From an uncultured Prochlorococcus sp. (GTDB taxonomy: Bacteria; Cyanobacteriota; Cyanobacteriia; PCC-6307; Cyanobiaceae), in contig CACAQP010000008.1 of assembly GCA_902534685.1 (NCBI GenBank), positions 1 through 33,212 on the forward strand: a DNA stretch of 33,212 nt, read 5' to 3'. Made by a program: the position numbers and the translations under genes. Positions within the stretch are counted from its first letter, which is position 1, and the number at the start of each line of letters is the position of its first letter. The notes below the pieces were generated by a model that was not told the origin of the DNA, ran no database searches, and worked only from the letters and a program-made list of their open reading frames with translations. Positions 16,944 through 24,539 of the stretch are shown one piece after another.

Positions 16944-18161
16944 CTATTTATCTTTTGTCTTTAAATTTAACTCAGCCCAAATTTTATTGGACATACCCCA
17001 CATATAAATAAAACCCTCTGCTAAAGAATGATTAAAAACATCATCTTTACTATAAGTTGCCAAATCTTCCCTATAAAGTGAATTATTTTCCGACATTCTC
17101 CCAATTACTATTGCATTCCCCTTATGAAGTCTTATCTTTACTCTTCCATTTACTGAAGTTTGAGTCGATGATATAAATGCATCTAAACTTTCTTTAAGAG
17201 GTCCAAACCAAAAACCTTGATAAACTAATTGACCCCATTTTTTTTCCACTATTCCTTTAAAATCTACAACATCTGGATTTAATGTAATGCTCTCTAATTC
17301 TTTGTGAGCTTTGATTAAAAGTAAAAGGCCAGGTGTTTCATAAATCTCTCTACTTTTAATTCCAACTACTCGGTCTTCAATCATATCTATTCTTCCAAAA
17401 CCATGAGCACCTGAAAGATCATTAGCTTTTTGAATAATCTCTACTGGAGTTAAAAATTCATCATTAATTCCAACTGGAAACCCATTTTTAAAAACAATTT
17501 CTATATCTTGAGGGAAATCAGGTGCATCTTCAATTGATGATGTCATCGAAAATATATCTTCAGGTGCTTCTTGCATTGGGTCTTCTAATATGCCCGCTTC
17601 AATACTTCTACCAAGCAAGTTAACGTCTATTGAATATGGAGATTTTTTTGATACTGGTGCAGGAATACCAAATTTTTCTCCATATACTATTGCCTCTTCC
17701 CTACTCATATTCCATTCTCTTGCAGGAGTAATTATTTTCAAATCAGGGCCTAAAGCATTAATTGCTAGATCAAATCGAACTTGATCATTCCCTTTACCAG
17801 TGCATCCATGAGCTACGGCATCAGCATTAATCTCTCGTGCAAGAGTTACTAAATTTTCGGCGATTAAAGGCCTAGCAAGAGCTGTAGACAAAGGATATTT
17901 ATCTAAATATAATGCGTTTGCTCTAATGGCTGGAAAAGCATATTTCTCAACAAAACTATTAACTAAATTGCCAATAAATGATTTAGATGCCCCAGAATTT
18001 AAAGCTTTTTGCCTAATATTTTCTAAATCCTCTCCTTGCCCAAGATCTGCCACAAAAGTAACAACTTCTGAAATTCCATATTCATTTTTTAAATATGGAA
18101 TACAAACGCTTGTATCAACCCCGCCAGAATAAGCTAGTACAACTTTTTTTACCTGCTCCAT
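16944..18161 (-). CDS. argG: Argininosuccinate synthase
   Basis: Condenses citrulline with aspartate using ATP, the penultimate step of arginine synthesis. The 405 residues match the family. [18 protein letters not shown] (residues 7-24) is the PP-loop ATP pyrophosphatase motif; [55 protein letters not shown] and the [25 protein letters not shown] segment are characteristic. A GGAG sits 9 bases before the start codon. A two-helix membrane protein lies 35 bp upstream on the same strand, and the gene ends flush against rpsF with no room for a conventional terminator. Confidence 0.97.
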   Translation of the reverse strand: MEQVKKVVLAYSGGVDTSVCIPYLKNEYGISEVVTFVADLGQGEDLENIRQKALNSGASKSFIGNLVNSFVEKYAFPAIRANALYLDKYPLSTALARPLIAENLVTLAREINADAVAHGCTGKGNDQVRFDLAINALGPDLKIITPAREWNMSREEAIVYGEKFGIPAPVSKKSPYSIDVNLLGRSIEAGILEDPMQEAPEDIFSMTSSIEDAPDFPQDIEIVFKNGFPVGINDEFLTPVEIIQKANDLSGAHGFGRIDMIEDRVVGIKSREIYETPGLLLLIKAHKELESITLNPDVVDFKGIVEKKWGQLVYQGFWFGPLKESLDAFISSTQTSVNGRVKIRLHKGNAIVIGRMSENNSLYREDLATYSKDDVFNHSLAEGFIYMWGMSNKIWAELNLKTKDK

Positions 18162-18170
18162 CTAAATTTG

Positions 18171-18174
18171 CTCC
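18171..18174 (-). promoter_or_regulatory. argG: Shine-Dalgarno site for argG
   Basis: GGAG on the minus strand is 9 bases before the argG ATG. It sits inside a tiny ORF (ATGGAGCAAATTTAG, four codons) whose first eight bases ATGGAGCA repeat the start of argG itself, so the ribosome site may have come from a local duplication. Confidence 0.5.
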
Positions 18175-18196
18175 ATAAATTTAAATTTTGATGTAA

Positions 18197-18391
18197 TTAA
18201 GAATTAGAAAACTTATTTAAAACTAATATTATTGTAACTAAAAGAGCTGGACCAAAAACTAGTAACAAAATAAGAAAGTTATTAATTATTAAAACATTAG
18301 AATTCAAAGATCCAATAAGTTTCAATAATCCAGACAGCAATAATGAAATTAGCCAGACAAAAAAGTATTTTAAATTTGCTTTATCAAACAA
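18197..18391 (-). CDS. Small two-helix membrane protein, unknown function
   Basis: A 64-residue hydrophobic protein with two predicted transmembrane segments: about residues 8-27 (KYFFVWLISLLLSGLLKLIG) and 36-58 (IINNFLILLLVFGPALLVTIILV), joined by a short polar SLNSN loop, with Asp/Lys near the N-terminus and Lys/Asn at the end. No catalytic motif or named family is recognised. It is transcribed towards argG with a 35-bp gap, so co-transcription is likely, and it starts 53 bp from the divergent DUF3134-like gene. A hydrophobic pattern this regular, filling the gap between two genes, supports a real gene, but it could be a chance ORF in AT-rich DNA. Confidence 0.6.
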   Translation of the reverse strand: MFDKANLKYFFVWLISLLLSGLLKLIGSLNSNVLIINNFLILLLVFGPALLVTIILVLNKFSNS

Positions 18392-18444
18392 AGTTTTTCG
18401 TGTGCATCATTATGTATTATCTTATATATAGAACATAATTTCTA

Positions 18445-18723
18445 ATGGACTTAAATAAACTAAAGCTTAGATTAGACGATATTTCTGAAGTCAACCCTGC
18501 TTTAACTTGCTATCACAGAAATGATCCATCTCCTGTTTTGCCATTAAGAGATGAACCTGATCTACTCTCCTGGCTTGAAAATAGTGGGAGACTTATTGCT
18601 GAAAAAGAAGGGGATCAACAAGAGATTAGTACAATAGAAGAGGAAGAATTATCAGCACTCATGGGAGAAAAGGAAGATTATAAAACTGAAGAAGATCTCT
18701 CAGATGAAGATTGGGAAGATTAA
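18445..18723 (+). CDS. Small acidic protein, DUF3134-like
   Basis: A 92-residue acidic protein. The N-terminal part NPALTCYHRNDPSPVLPLRDEPDLLSWLENSGRLIA (about residues 17-52) resembles the cyanobacterial DUF3134 pattern (NPAL...P.P.VIPL....LL.WLE.SGR.IA); the C-terminal 40 residues are almost all Glu/Asp/Ser and probably disordered. Function is unknown. The frame runs 20 bp into mraY, so the acidic end (SDEDWED) shares DNA with the basic N-terminus of MraY (MKIGKIK). The overlap suggests coupled translation. Family assignment is from memory of the pattern and is moderately sure. Confidence 0.75.
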   Translation: MDLNKLKLRLDDISEVNPALTCYHRNDPSPVLPLRDEPDLLSWLENSGRLIAEKEGDQQEISTIEEEELSALMGEKEDYKTEEDLSDEDWED

Positions 18724-19783
18724 AAAATTTGACTTTAAGTCATTATTAATACTAAATACTTTTGCTTTAATAGTAACCTCCTACTTTTTTAATAATATTT
18801 TTTTTATAGGAGTATTTGCACTATTTTTTTTTATTTCTTTATGCACAACAAAAAGTGGTCTGGAAAAAATCAAAAAATTAAATTTACTCCAAAATATTAG
18901 GACTGAAGGTCCAACTGATCACTATAAAAAAAGTAAAACTCCAACAATGGGTGGGATTTTTATGATGTTCCCATTTTTAATTTTTCTTTTGATAATAACT
19001 ATATATTTAGGTTCTTTAAAATTATTGCTTTTATTTCTGACTATTTTTGGTTTTTTTATTATAGGATTTCTAGATGATTATTTAAGCATTAAACATAAAG
19101 AAAATACAGGGTTAAAAACAAAAGAAAAATTTTTGCTACAAAGCATCATCTCTATAATTTTCATATTTTTAGCTTATGAAAAAAATTTAATAAATCCATT
19201 AATAACTATATCCAACTCCTGGGAAATAAATGTGAATATTTTTATATTACCAATTTCTTTTTTAGTACTTGTCGGCTTAAGTAATTCATTAAATTTAACT
19301 GATGGATTAGATGGCTTAGCAGCAGGATGCAGTGGAATTGTCTTTTATGGATTAGGAACAGAAATATTATTGAAAGAACAACAAGAGCTTTTTGTTTTTA
19401 GTATTTTATGTTATTCAATGTCCGGCATATGTCTAGGATTTCTAAAGTTTAATAGTTATCCTGCAAAAATATTTATGGGTGACACAGGATCTCTAAGTAT
19501 TGGTGCAATTATGGGTTCAATAGCGTTATTAACCGATAGCATTTTTACTTTATCTATCTTCTCAGGAATATTCATTGTCGAATCATTATCAGTAATGATT
19601 CAAGTAGGGTTTTTTAAAATTACAAAAAAATTATTTCACAAAGGTAAACGCATATTCTTAATGGCTCCACTGCACCATCATTTTGAACTTAAAGGAGTTA
19701 AAGAACAAAACATAGTTGACAATTTCTGGAAAATCAACATTCTACTCGTAATTTTAGGTATAGTTTTAAAAATAAATCTTTAA
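18704..19783 (+). CDS. mraY: Phospho-N-acetylmuramoyl-pentapeptide transferase
   Basis: Transfers phospho-MurNAc-pentapeptide from UDP to undecaprenyl phosphate, forming lipid I in the plasma membrane. A 359-residue protein with about ten transmembrane helices. Family motifs are intact: KTPTMGGIFMM (residues 78-88), GFLDDYLSIKHKENTGLKTKEK with the Mg-binding Asp pair (124-125), LNLTDGLDGLAAG with the nucleophile/Mg Asp, FMGDTGSLSIGA, and the MAPLHHHFELKG histidine loop. The start overlaps the DUF3134-like gene by 20 bp. It is separated from the usual dcw cluster here, which is common in cyanobacteria. An 81-residue conserved protein follows after 11 bp. Confidence 0.97.
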   Translation: MKIGKIKKFDFKSLLILNTFALIVTSYFFNNIFFIGVFALFFFISLCTTKSGLEKIKKLNLLQNIRTEGPTDHYKKSKTPTMGGIFMMFPFLIFLLIITIYLGSLKLLLLFLTIFGFFIIGFLDDYLSIKHKENTGLKTKEKFLLQSIISIIFIFLAYEKNLINPLITISNSWEINVNIFILPISFLVLVGLSNSLNLTDGLDGLAAGCSGIVFYGLGTEILLKEQQELFVFSILCYSMSGICLGFLKFNSYPAKIFMGDTGSLSIGAIMGSIALLTDSIFTLSIFSGIFIVESLSVMIQVGFFKITKKLFHKGKRIFLMAPLHHHFELKGVKEQNIVDNFWKINILLVILGIVLKINL

Positions 19784-19794
19784 AAAATTTTATT

Positions 19795-20040
19795 ATGAGT
19801 TTTTTTACATGGAAAGATAATGGATTAACAAGTGACTGCTCAAGTCTTGATGCAATGGCATCAAGATTTGAAGAAACCGCTAACTTAATGAAAAAACTTT
19901 CTAAGAAGGGCTTCAAACTAAAGAAAACTAATAATAATCAACTAATTCTTCACCCTGATCCTAAAGTATTTGATCAATGGGGTTTTATAAGTGAAGAACT
20001 TCCTTTTAAACAACTCTGTTTAATTTCAGATGAAGAGTAA
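19795..20040 (+). CDS. Conserved cyanobacterial small protein, unknown function
   Basis: An 81-residue soluble protein. The pattern SSLDAMASRFEETANLMKKLSKKGF (about residues 16-40) predicts an amphipathic helix, followed by a strand-like KLKKTNNNQLILHPDP and WGFISEELPFKQLCLI. It resembles a short hypothetical protein I associate with marine picocyanobacteria, but I cannot name a family or function. It begins 11 bp after mraY, so it is probably in the same transcript. Its last 67 bp overlap the end of spsA on the other strand, an unusually long convergent overlap for this window. The internal composition is less hydrophobic than random AT-rich ORFs, supporting a real gene. Confidence 0.75.
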   Translation: MSFFTWKDNGLTSDCSSLDAMASRFEETANLMKKLSKKGFKLKKTNNNQLILHPDPKVFDQWGFISEELPFKQLCLISDEE

Positions 20041-21383
20041 TTATTTAACCTTGAAAACTTTTCAGTGAGTATTGATAAATAATGGCGTACATGAGTATCC
20101 CAACTGAAGTGCCTGTTAACACCCTCAATTCCATTTCTACTCCATAATTTCCATTGATCATTATTAGATATTCCTTGTTCAAGAATAAATTTCAACTCAT
20201 TAACATCAGAAACATCCACTAGAAGTCCATTTTCACATTTTGATCGAATTTCTTTTGGTCCACCATCATTTGTAGATATTATTGGTAATCCACATGAAGA
20301 AGCTTCAAGAAGGGTTAGGCCAAATGGCTCTGTTAAAGCAGGATTTACAAATAAACCCCCTCTGCTAGCAGCCCACCTATATAAAGCAGGAATCTGACTT
20401 GGCTGATGCTTTTTTGGATAAGCTACCTTTCCGTATAAATTATATTTATCAATCATTTCAAAAATATTATGAAATACGTCTTTTTGTTGAGGGTCAAGTT
20501 TTGAAGTATTATCTCGGCAACCTAAAATCAAAATTAAATTAGTTTTTCTCTTTAATTTTTCAGATCTTCCATATGCCTCAATCAAAGAAGGAATATTTTT
20601 TCTTCGTACAGCTCTAGAAATAGTCAATAATGGAGGTTTAGTAGAGTCCTTCAGAAAAGGTTTCATCATATTATCAATCTCAGCTGTCTCTGTTGTCGAA
20701 TGAGTATGGTGAAACTTATTATGATCAACCCCAGGAGGAATTACTCTAGCTTTGTGAGGTGAAAAGGAAGAATATTGGGAATATTGATAAATGGACTCTT
20801 GTTTAGTGCTCGTAACAACAACATCTGCTGACTTTAATACTTTTTCTTCTGCCTCAATTCTTTTACTTATAAAATAAATCTTTTCTATTTGATTAGTTGT
20901 TAAACCTGTATCAAGCAATTTCCTCTTTTTTTCTCTTCCTAAAGAATGACCAGTAAAAATAAGTGGTACATTTAAAGATTTACTTAGTTTAACTCCTACA
21001 TATCCAGCATCTGCATAATGTGCATGAATAAAATTAGGCTTTGTATTTTTTTTATAGTAATAGATAAGGCTTTCAGTTAAATCGTCTAAATAAGGCCAAA
21101 GTAATTCCTTTCTTAAATATTTATTAGGTCCAAATTTAAATCTTAAAATTTTAACTCCAGGTTCTACAAATTCTTCTCCTCGAGAATATTCATTATCAAC
21201 TTTAGAATCTTTTATTAAACGAGTAACTAAATCTACCTGGTCAACCTCTGAAATATTAGCCAAACTTTTAACTAACTCTAAAACGTATTGTGTTTGACCT
21301 CCTGTATCTGCGTCCCTGCCTAATTCAAGATTTTTTGAACGTATAAGTCCATGTAAGTGTAAATGTAAAAATTTAAACCTCAT
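19974..21383 (-). CDS. spsA: Sucrose-phosphate synthase, glucosyltransferase domain only
   Basis: Makes sucrose 6-phosphate from UDP- or ADP-glucose and fructose 6-phosphate, for the osmolyte sucrose. N-terminal FLHLHLHGLIRSKNLELGRD (residues 4-23) and DTGGQTQYVLELVKSLA are the SPS-specific sugar-phosphate block; HAHYADAGYVGVKLS, GHSLGREKKRKLL, RVIPPGVDHNKF and the GT4 E-x7-E motif in EPFGLTLLEASSCGLPII are present. At 469 residues it contains only the GT4 domain, without the phosphatase-like domain of the ~700-residue bidomain SPS found in other cyanobacteria; no phosphatase gene is nearby. The last ~22 residues (SSSEIKQSCLKGSSSLIKPH) are unlike the family and are encoded antisense to the 81-residue gene. 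A GGAG lies 10 bases before the start. Confidence 0.9.
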   Translation of the reverse strand: MRFKFLHLHLHGLIRSKNLELGRDADTGGQTQYVLELVKSLANISEVDQVDLVTRLIKDSKVDNEYSRGEEFVEPGVKILRFKFGPNKYLRKELLWPYLDDLTESLIYYYKKNTKPNFIHAHYADAGYVGVKLSKSLNVPLIFTGHSLGREKKRKLLDTGLTTNQIEKIYFISKRIEAEEKVLKSADVVVTSTKQESIYQYSQYSSFSPHKARVIPPGVDHNKFHHTHSTTETAEIDNMMKPFLKDSTKPPLLTISRAVRRKNIPSLIEAYGRSEKLKRKTNLILILGCRDNTSKLDPQQKDVFHNIFEMIDKYNLYGKVAYPKKHQPSQIPALYRWAASRGGLFVNPALTEPFGLTLLEASSCGLPIISTNDGGPKEIRSKCENGLLVDVSDVNELKFILEQGISNNDQWKLWSRNGIEGVNRHFSWDTHVRHYLSILTEKFSRLNNYSSSEIKQSCLKGSSSLIKPH

Positions 21384-21426
21384 TCAGCAGATTCTCCGGT
21401 CAACACTTTTAATACAAATAAGCTGA

Positions 21427-21441
21427 ATTTCCAAAGGAAAT
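21427..21441. repeat. Short dyad upstream of spsA
   Basis: ATTTCC-AAA-GGAAAT, a perfect 6-bp inverted repeat with a 3-base centre, lies 44-58 bp upstream of the spsA ATG (transcribed leftward). Position fits an operator or leader hairpin for this osmolyte gene. The evidence is geometric only. The rest of 21384-21583 shows no ORF or RNA gene I can support. Confidence 0.3.
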
Positions 21442-21539
21442 ATTAAGAAAGCATTATGATTTGAAAAGTTTTTAATTCAAAAGTTATTAAAAAGGCAGCG
21501 CTAGACTGACATTAACTCACTATAAACAAAAACTTCTTG

Positions 21540-21555
21540 TTGCTTAAATAAGCAA
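21540..21555 (-). terminator. Weak hairpin downstream of uvrA
   Basis: TTGCTTAAATAAGCAA is a perfect dyad (stem TTGCTT/AAGCAA), 29 bp beyond the uvrA stop. On the minus strand it is followed by CAAGAAG and then GTTTTTGTTT rather than an immediate T-run, so it is at best a weak intrinsic terminator. Confidence 0.3.
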
Positions 21556-21583
21556 AAACACGAAGAAATACAACAAAGATTTT

Positions 21584-24487
21584 TTATTTAAGAACTTTTT
21601 TAAGATATTTTGCTGTATGACTTGTAGGATGTTTTGCTACATCTTCAGGAATACCTTCTACAATGATCTCACCGCCTTTATCTCCTCCATCAGGCCCTAA
21701 ATCAATAATCCAGTCAGAACATCTAATTACATCTAAGTTATGTTCGATAACAATAACAGAATTCCCTTTATCTACCAAACGTTGTATCACATCCATTAGT
21801 TTATGAACGTCGTAAAAACTTAGACCTGTAGTTGGTTCATCAATCAAATATAAAGTTTTTCCAGTAGCCCTTTTAGACAATTCTGTAGCTAACTTAACTC
21901 TTTGAGCCTCTCCACCAGATAATGTAGGGGCTGGTTGGCCTAATTTGACATATCCTAAGCCTACATCTACTAAAGTAGATAATCTATCCGAAGCTTGAGG
22001 GATAGCAGAAAAAGTTTCGGCAGCCTGTTCAACCGTCATCTCTAAGACGTCGGATATATTGTAACCTTTGTATTTAACTTGAAGAGTTTCCCTATTAAAC
22101 CGAGCCCCTTTACATACTTCACATTGAACATACACATCAGGTAAAAAATTCATCTCGATTACATTAACTCCCTGACCTTTGCACGCTTCGCATCTTCCCC
22201 CTTTTACATTAAAACTAAACTGGCCAGCCTGATAGCCTCTTGCCTTGGCCTCCACTGTAGCTGTAAATATCTGCCTTATTGGATCAAAAGCACCTGTATA
22301 AGTAGCAGGATTTGATCTTGGAGTTCTCCCAATTGGAGATTGATCAATTACGATAACTTTATCGATTGCTTTTATACCTTTTAACTCATCAACGCCTTGC
22401 GGAAAAGGAACTTTTAATCCTAAAGAATGACATAATGCAGGGTGAAGCAATTCATTAATCAAGGTACTTTTCCCACTTCCGCTCACACCAGTTACAGAGA
22501 CTAATCTTCCTAATGGGAATTCTACAGATACATTTTTTAAATTATTTTTAGAACAATTATTTAAAATTAAACTTTTTTTTACAGCTGATCTACGTTCTTT
22601 TGGCGTAGGAATCGACTTTCTACCGCTGAGATAGGCCCCAGTTAATGACCTCTCTGATTTCAACACATCTTGATATGAACCCTTAGCAATAATTTCCCCG
22701 CCATAAACCCCTGCCCCTGGACCAATATCTACTAAATAATCTGCTGATTTCATAGTGTCCTCGTCATGTTCAACAACTACTAAAGTATTTCCAAGGTCTC
22801 TTAAGCTTTTTAATGTTTCTAATAATCTGTCATTATCTCTCTGATGTAAACCAATGCTTGGTTCATCTAGCACATATAAAACACCAGTAAGGCCTGCACC
22901 TATTTGCGTCGCCAATCTAATACGCTGAGCCTCTCCGCCAGACAAAGTCATAGCTGGTCTATCTAAAGTTAAATAATCTAAACCAACATTAATTAAAAAC
23001 TTCAAACGCAAACGAATCTCTTTTAAAACCAATTCACCTATCTGCTTTTGTTTTTCGGATAAAGATATATTTTCGTTCTGAGTCTTACTTAATCCCATAA
23101 TACGCTCTATGTGGAATAAAGTTTCAGAGACACTTATTGAAGTTAAGTCTGTAATATTGTAAGGACCAAGTTTAACGGCCAAAGCCTCAGGTCTTAATCT
23201 TTTTCCAGAACAGGTCTTACAAGGAACTAACTCTTGGTACTTTTCTAATTTTTGTTTAACTGATTCTCCATTAGCTTCATTAAATTGTCTTTCTAATATT
23301 GGTAAAATTCCCTCAAAAGGTCTTTCAAAACCACTAGAAGTTTTAAAACGACTATCAGCTTGAATTAATATTGGTTTATCTGATCCCAAAAGTAAAACTT
23401 TTTTTTGCAAATCACTTAAATCTTTCCAAGAAGTTTTTAATTCAAAACCATAAGCTTGTCCAACAGAATAAAGTAAGGAGAAGTAATAAGTATTATCTTT
23501 TTCACTCCAAGGGGCTATTGCAGCATAAACAGGTAAATTTTTATCTGGTATGACTCTATCGGCAGTAAATTTTTTCAAGTAACCAATTCCATGGCAATCG
23601 GGACAAGCCCCATATGGACTGTTAAAGGAAAATAATCTAGGAGAAAGTTCCTCTACAATAGAACCATGAACAGGACAAGCATAATTTTCTGAATAAAGTT
23701 TTTCTCTCTCTAAATTTGGAGGTAGGTCCTCTCCTTTTTTTGGAACAACTTCTACTATTGCCAAACCATCACCTCTTTTCAGACAGGTCTGTAATGAATC
23801 ATTCAATCTTTCCTGTATACCATCTCTTGCAATTAATCTGTCTACTACTACTTCAATGTTATGAATGTGATTTTTATCTAACTCTATACTATCAGCAAGT
23901 TCTCTAACCTCTCCGTTAATTCTTACCCTAGCAAAGCCTTCAGCAGCTAATCCATTTATTAATTTACTATGAGTTCCTTTCTTTCCCCTTACTACAGGCG
24001 CCAACAATTGGTACCTTGTGCCTTCTGGTAATATTAGAATTTGATCAACCATTTCATCAATTGTTTGTGGTGCAATTGGGATTCCACAATGATGACAATG
24101 CGGTTCACCAGCACGGCCAAACAATAATCTTAAATAATCTTGTATCTCTGTTACTGTTCCAACTGTTGATCGAGGATTATGACTTGTTGATTTTTGATCA
24201 ATGGAAATAGCAGGCGATAGACCCTCGATATTATCAACATCAGGTTTATCTACTTGACCCAAAAATTGTCTTGCGTAAGCGGAAAGGCTCTCAACATACC
24301 TTCTTTGACCTTCAGCAAAAATCGTATCGAACGCTAAAGAACTTTTACCGCTGCCACTTACACCTGTAAAGACAATAAATTTATTTCTAGGTAAAGATAG
24401 GTCAATATTTTTTAAATTATGCTGACGAGCTCCTCTGATATGGATAGAATTATCTTTTTCAAAATTATTATCAGTTTTTTTAACCAT
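21584..24487 (-). CDS. uvrA: Excinuclease ABC subunit A
   Basis: Damage-recognition ATPase of nucleotide excision repair; loads UvrB on lesions. The 967 residues carry two ABC modules: Walker A FTGVSGSGKSSLAFDTI (residues 39-55) with its signature LSGGEAQRIRLATQIG, and VTGVSGSGKSTLINELL with LSGGEAQRVKLATELS. Two zinc modules are complete: CHHCG paired with CPDCHGIG, and CEACKGQGVNVIEM paired with CEVCKGARF. The N-terminal IRGARQHNLKNIDLSLPRNK and VLDEPSIGLHQRDN / LIDEPTTGLSFYD motifs are typical. It lies 52 bp behind recN on the same strand, so two DNA-repair genes read together, with a -10-like box in the gap that could give uvrA its own promoter. Confidence 0.98.
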   Translation of the reverse strand: MVKKTDNNFEKDNSIHIRGARQHNLKNIDLSLPRNKFIVFTGVSGSGKSSLAFDTIFAEGQRRYVESLSAYARQFLGQVDKPDVDNIEGLSPAISIDQKSTSHNPRSTVGTVTEIQDYLRLLFGRAGEPHCHHCGIPIAPQTIDEMVDQILILPEGTRYQLLAPVVRGKKGTHSKLINGLAAEGFARVRINGEVRELADSIELDKNHIHNIEVVVDRLIARDGIQERLNDSLQTCLKRGDGLAIVEVVPKKGEDLPPNLEREKLYSENYACPVHGSIVEELSPRLFSFNSPYGACPDCHGIGYLKKFTADRVIPDKNLPVYAAIAPWSEKDNTYYFSLLYSVGQAYGFELKTSWKDLSDLQKKVLLLGSDKPILIQADSRFKTSSGFERPFEGILPILERQFNEANGESVKQKLEKYQELVPCKTCSGKRLRPEALAVKLGPYNITDLTSISVSETLFHIERIMGLSKTQNENISLSEKQKQIGELVLKEIRLRLKFLINVGLDYLTLDRPAMTLSGGEAQRIRLATQIGAGLTGVLYVLDEPSIGLHQRDNDRLLETLKSLRDLGNTLVVVEHDEDTMKSADYLVDIGPGAGVYGGEIIAKGSYQDVLKSERSLTGAYLSGRKSIPTPKERRSAVKKSLILNNCSKNNLKNVSVEFPLGRLVSVTGVSGSGKSTLINELLHPALCHSLGLKVPFPQGVDELKGIKAIDKVIVIDQSPIGRTPRSNPATYTGAFDPIRQIFTATVEAKARGYQAGQFSFNVKGGRCEACKGQGVNVIEMNFLPDVYVQCEVCKGARFNRETLQVKYKGYNISDVLEMTVEQAAETFSAIPQASDRLSTLVDVGLGYVKLGQPAPTLSGGEAQRVKLATELSKRATGKTLYLIDEPTTGLSFYDVHKLMDVIQRLVDKGNSVIVIEHNLDVIRCSDWIIDLGPDGGDKGGEIIVEGIPEDVAKHPTSHTAKYLKKVLK

Positions 24488-24517
24488 GTATAAATCTAAC
24501 TATGATTTAAAAAAACT

Positions 24518-24523
24518 ATTATA
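24518..24523 (-). promoter_or_regulatory. uvrA: Candidate -10 box for uvrA
   Basis: TATAAT on the minus strand, within TTACACTATAATAG, 31-36 bp before the uvrA ATG in the 52-bp recN-uvrA gap. It is an exact sigma-70 -10 consensus. No convincing -35 was found, which is usual in this lineage, and A/T-rich DNA gives such matches by chance. Confidence 0.4.
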
Positions 24524-24539
24524 GTGTAATTTTTCTGTT

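Noticed and set aside
19734-19916. 60-residue - strand ORF over the mraY/81-residue gene junction
   Set aside because: It covers two better-supported + strand genes; its Ser/Leu-rich sequence mirrors the antisense of DAMASRFEE.
23371-24210. Several + strand ORFs of about 60 residues within uvrA
   Set aside because: Antisense frames of uvrA with no domains; explained by codon bias.
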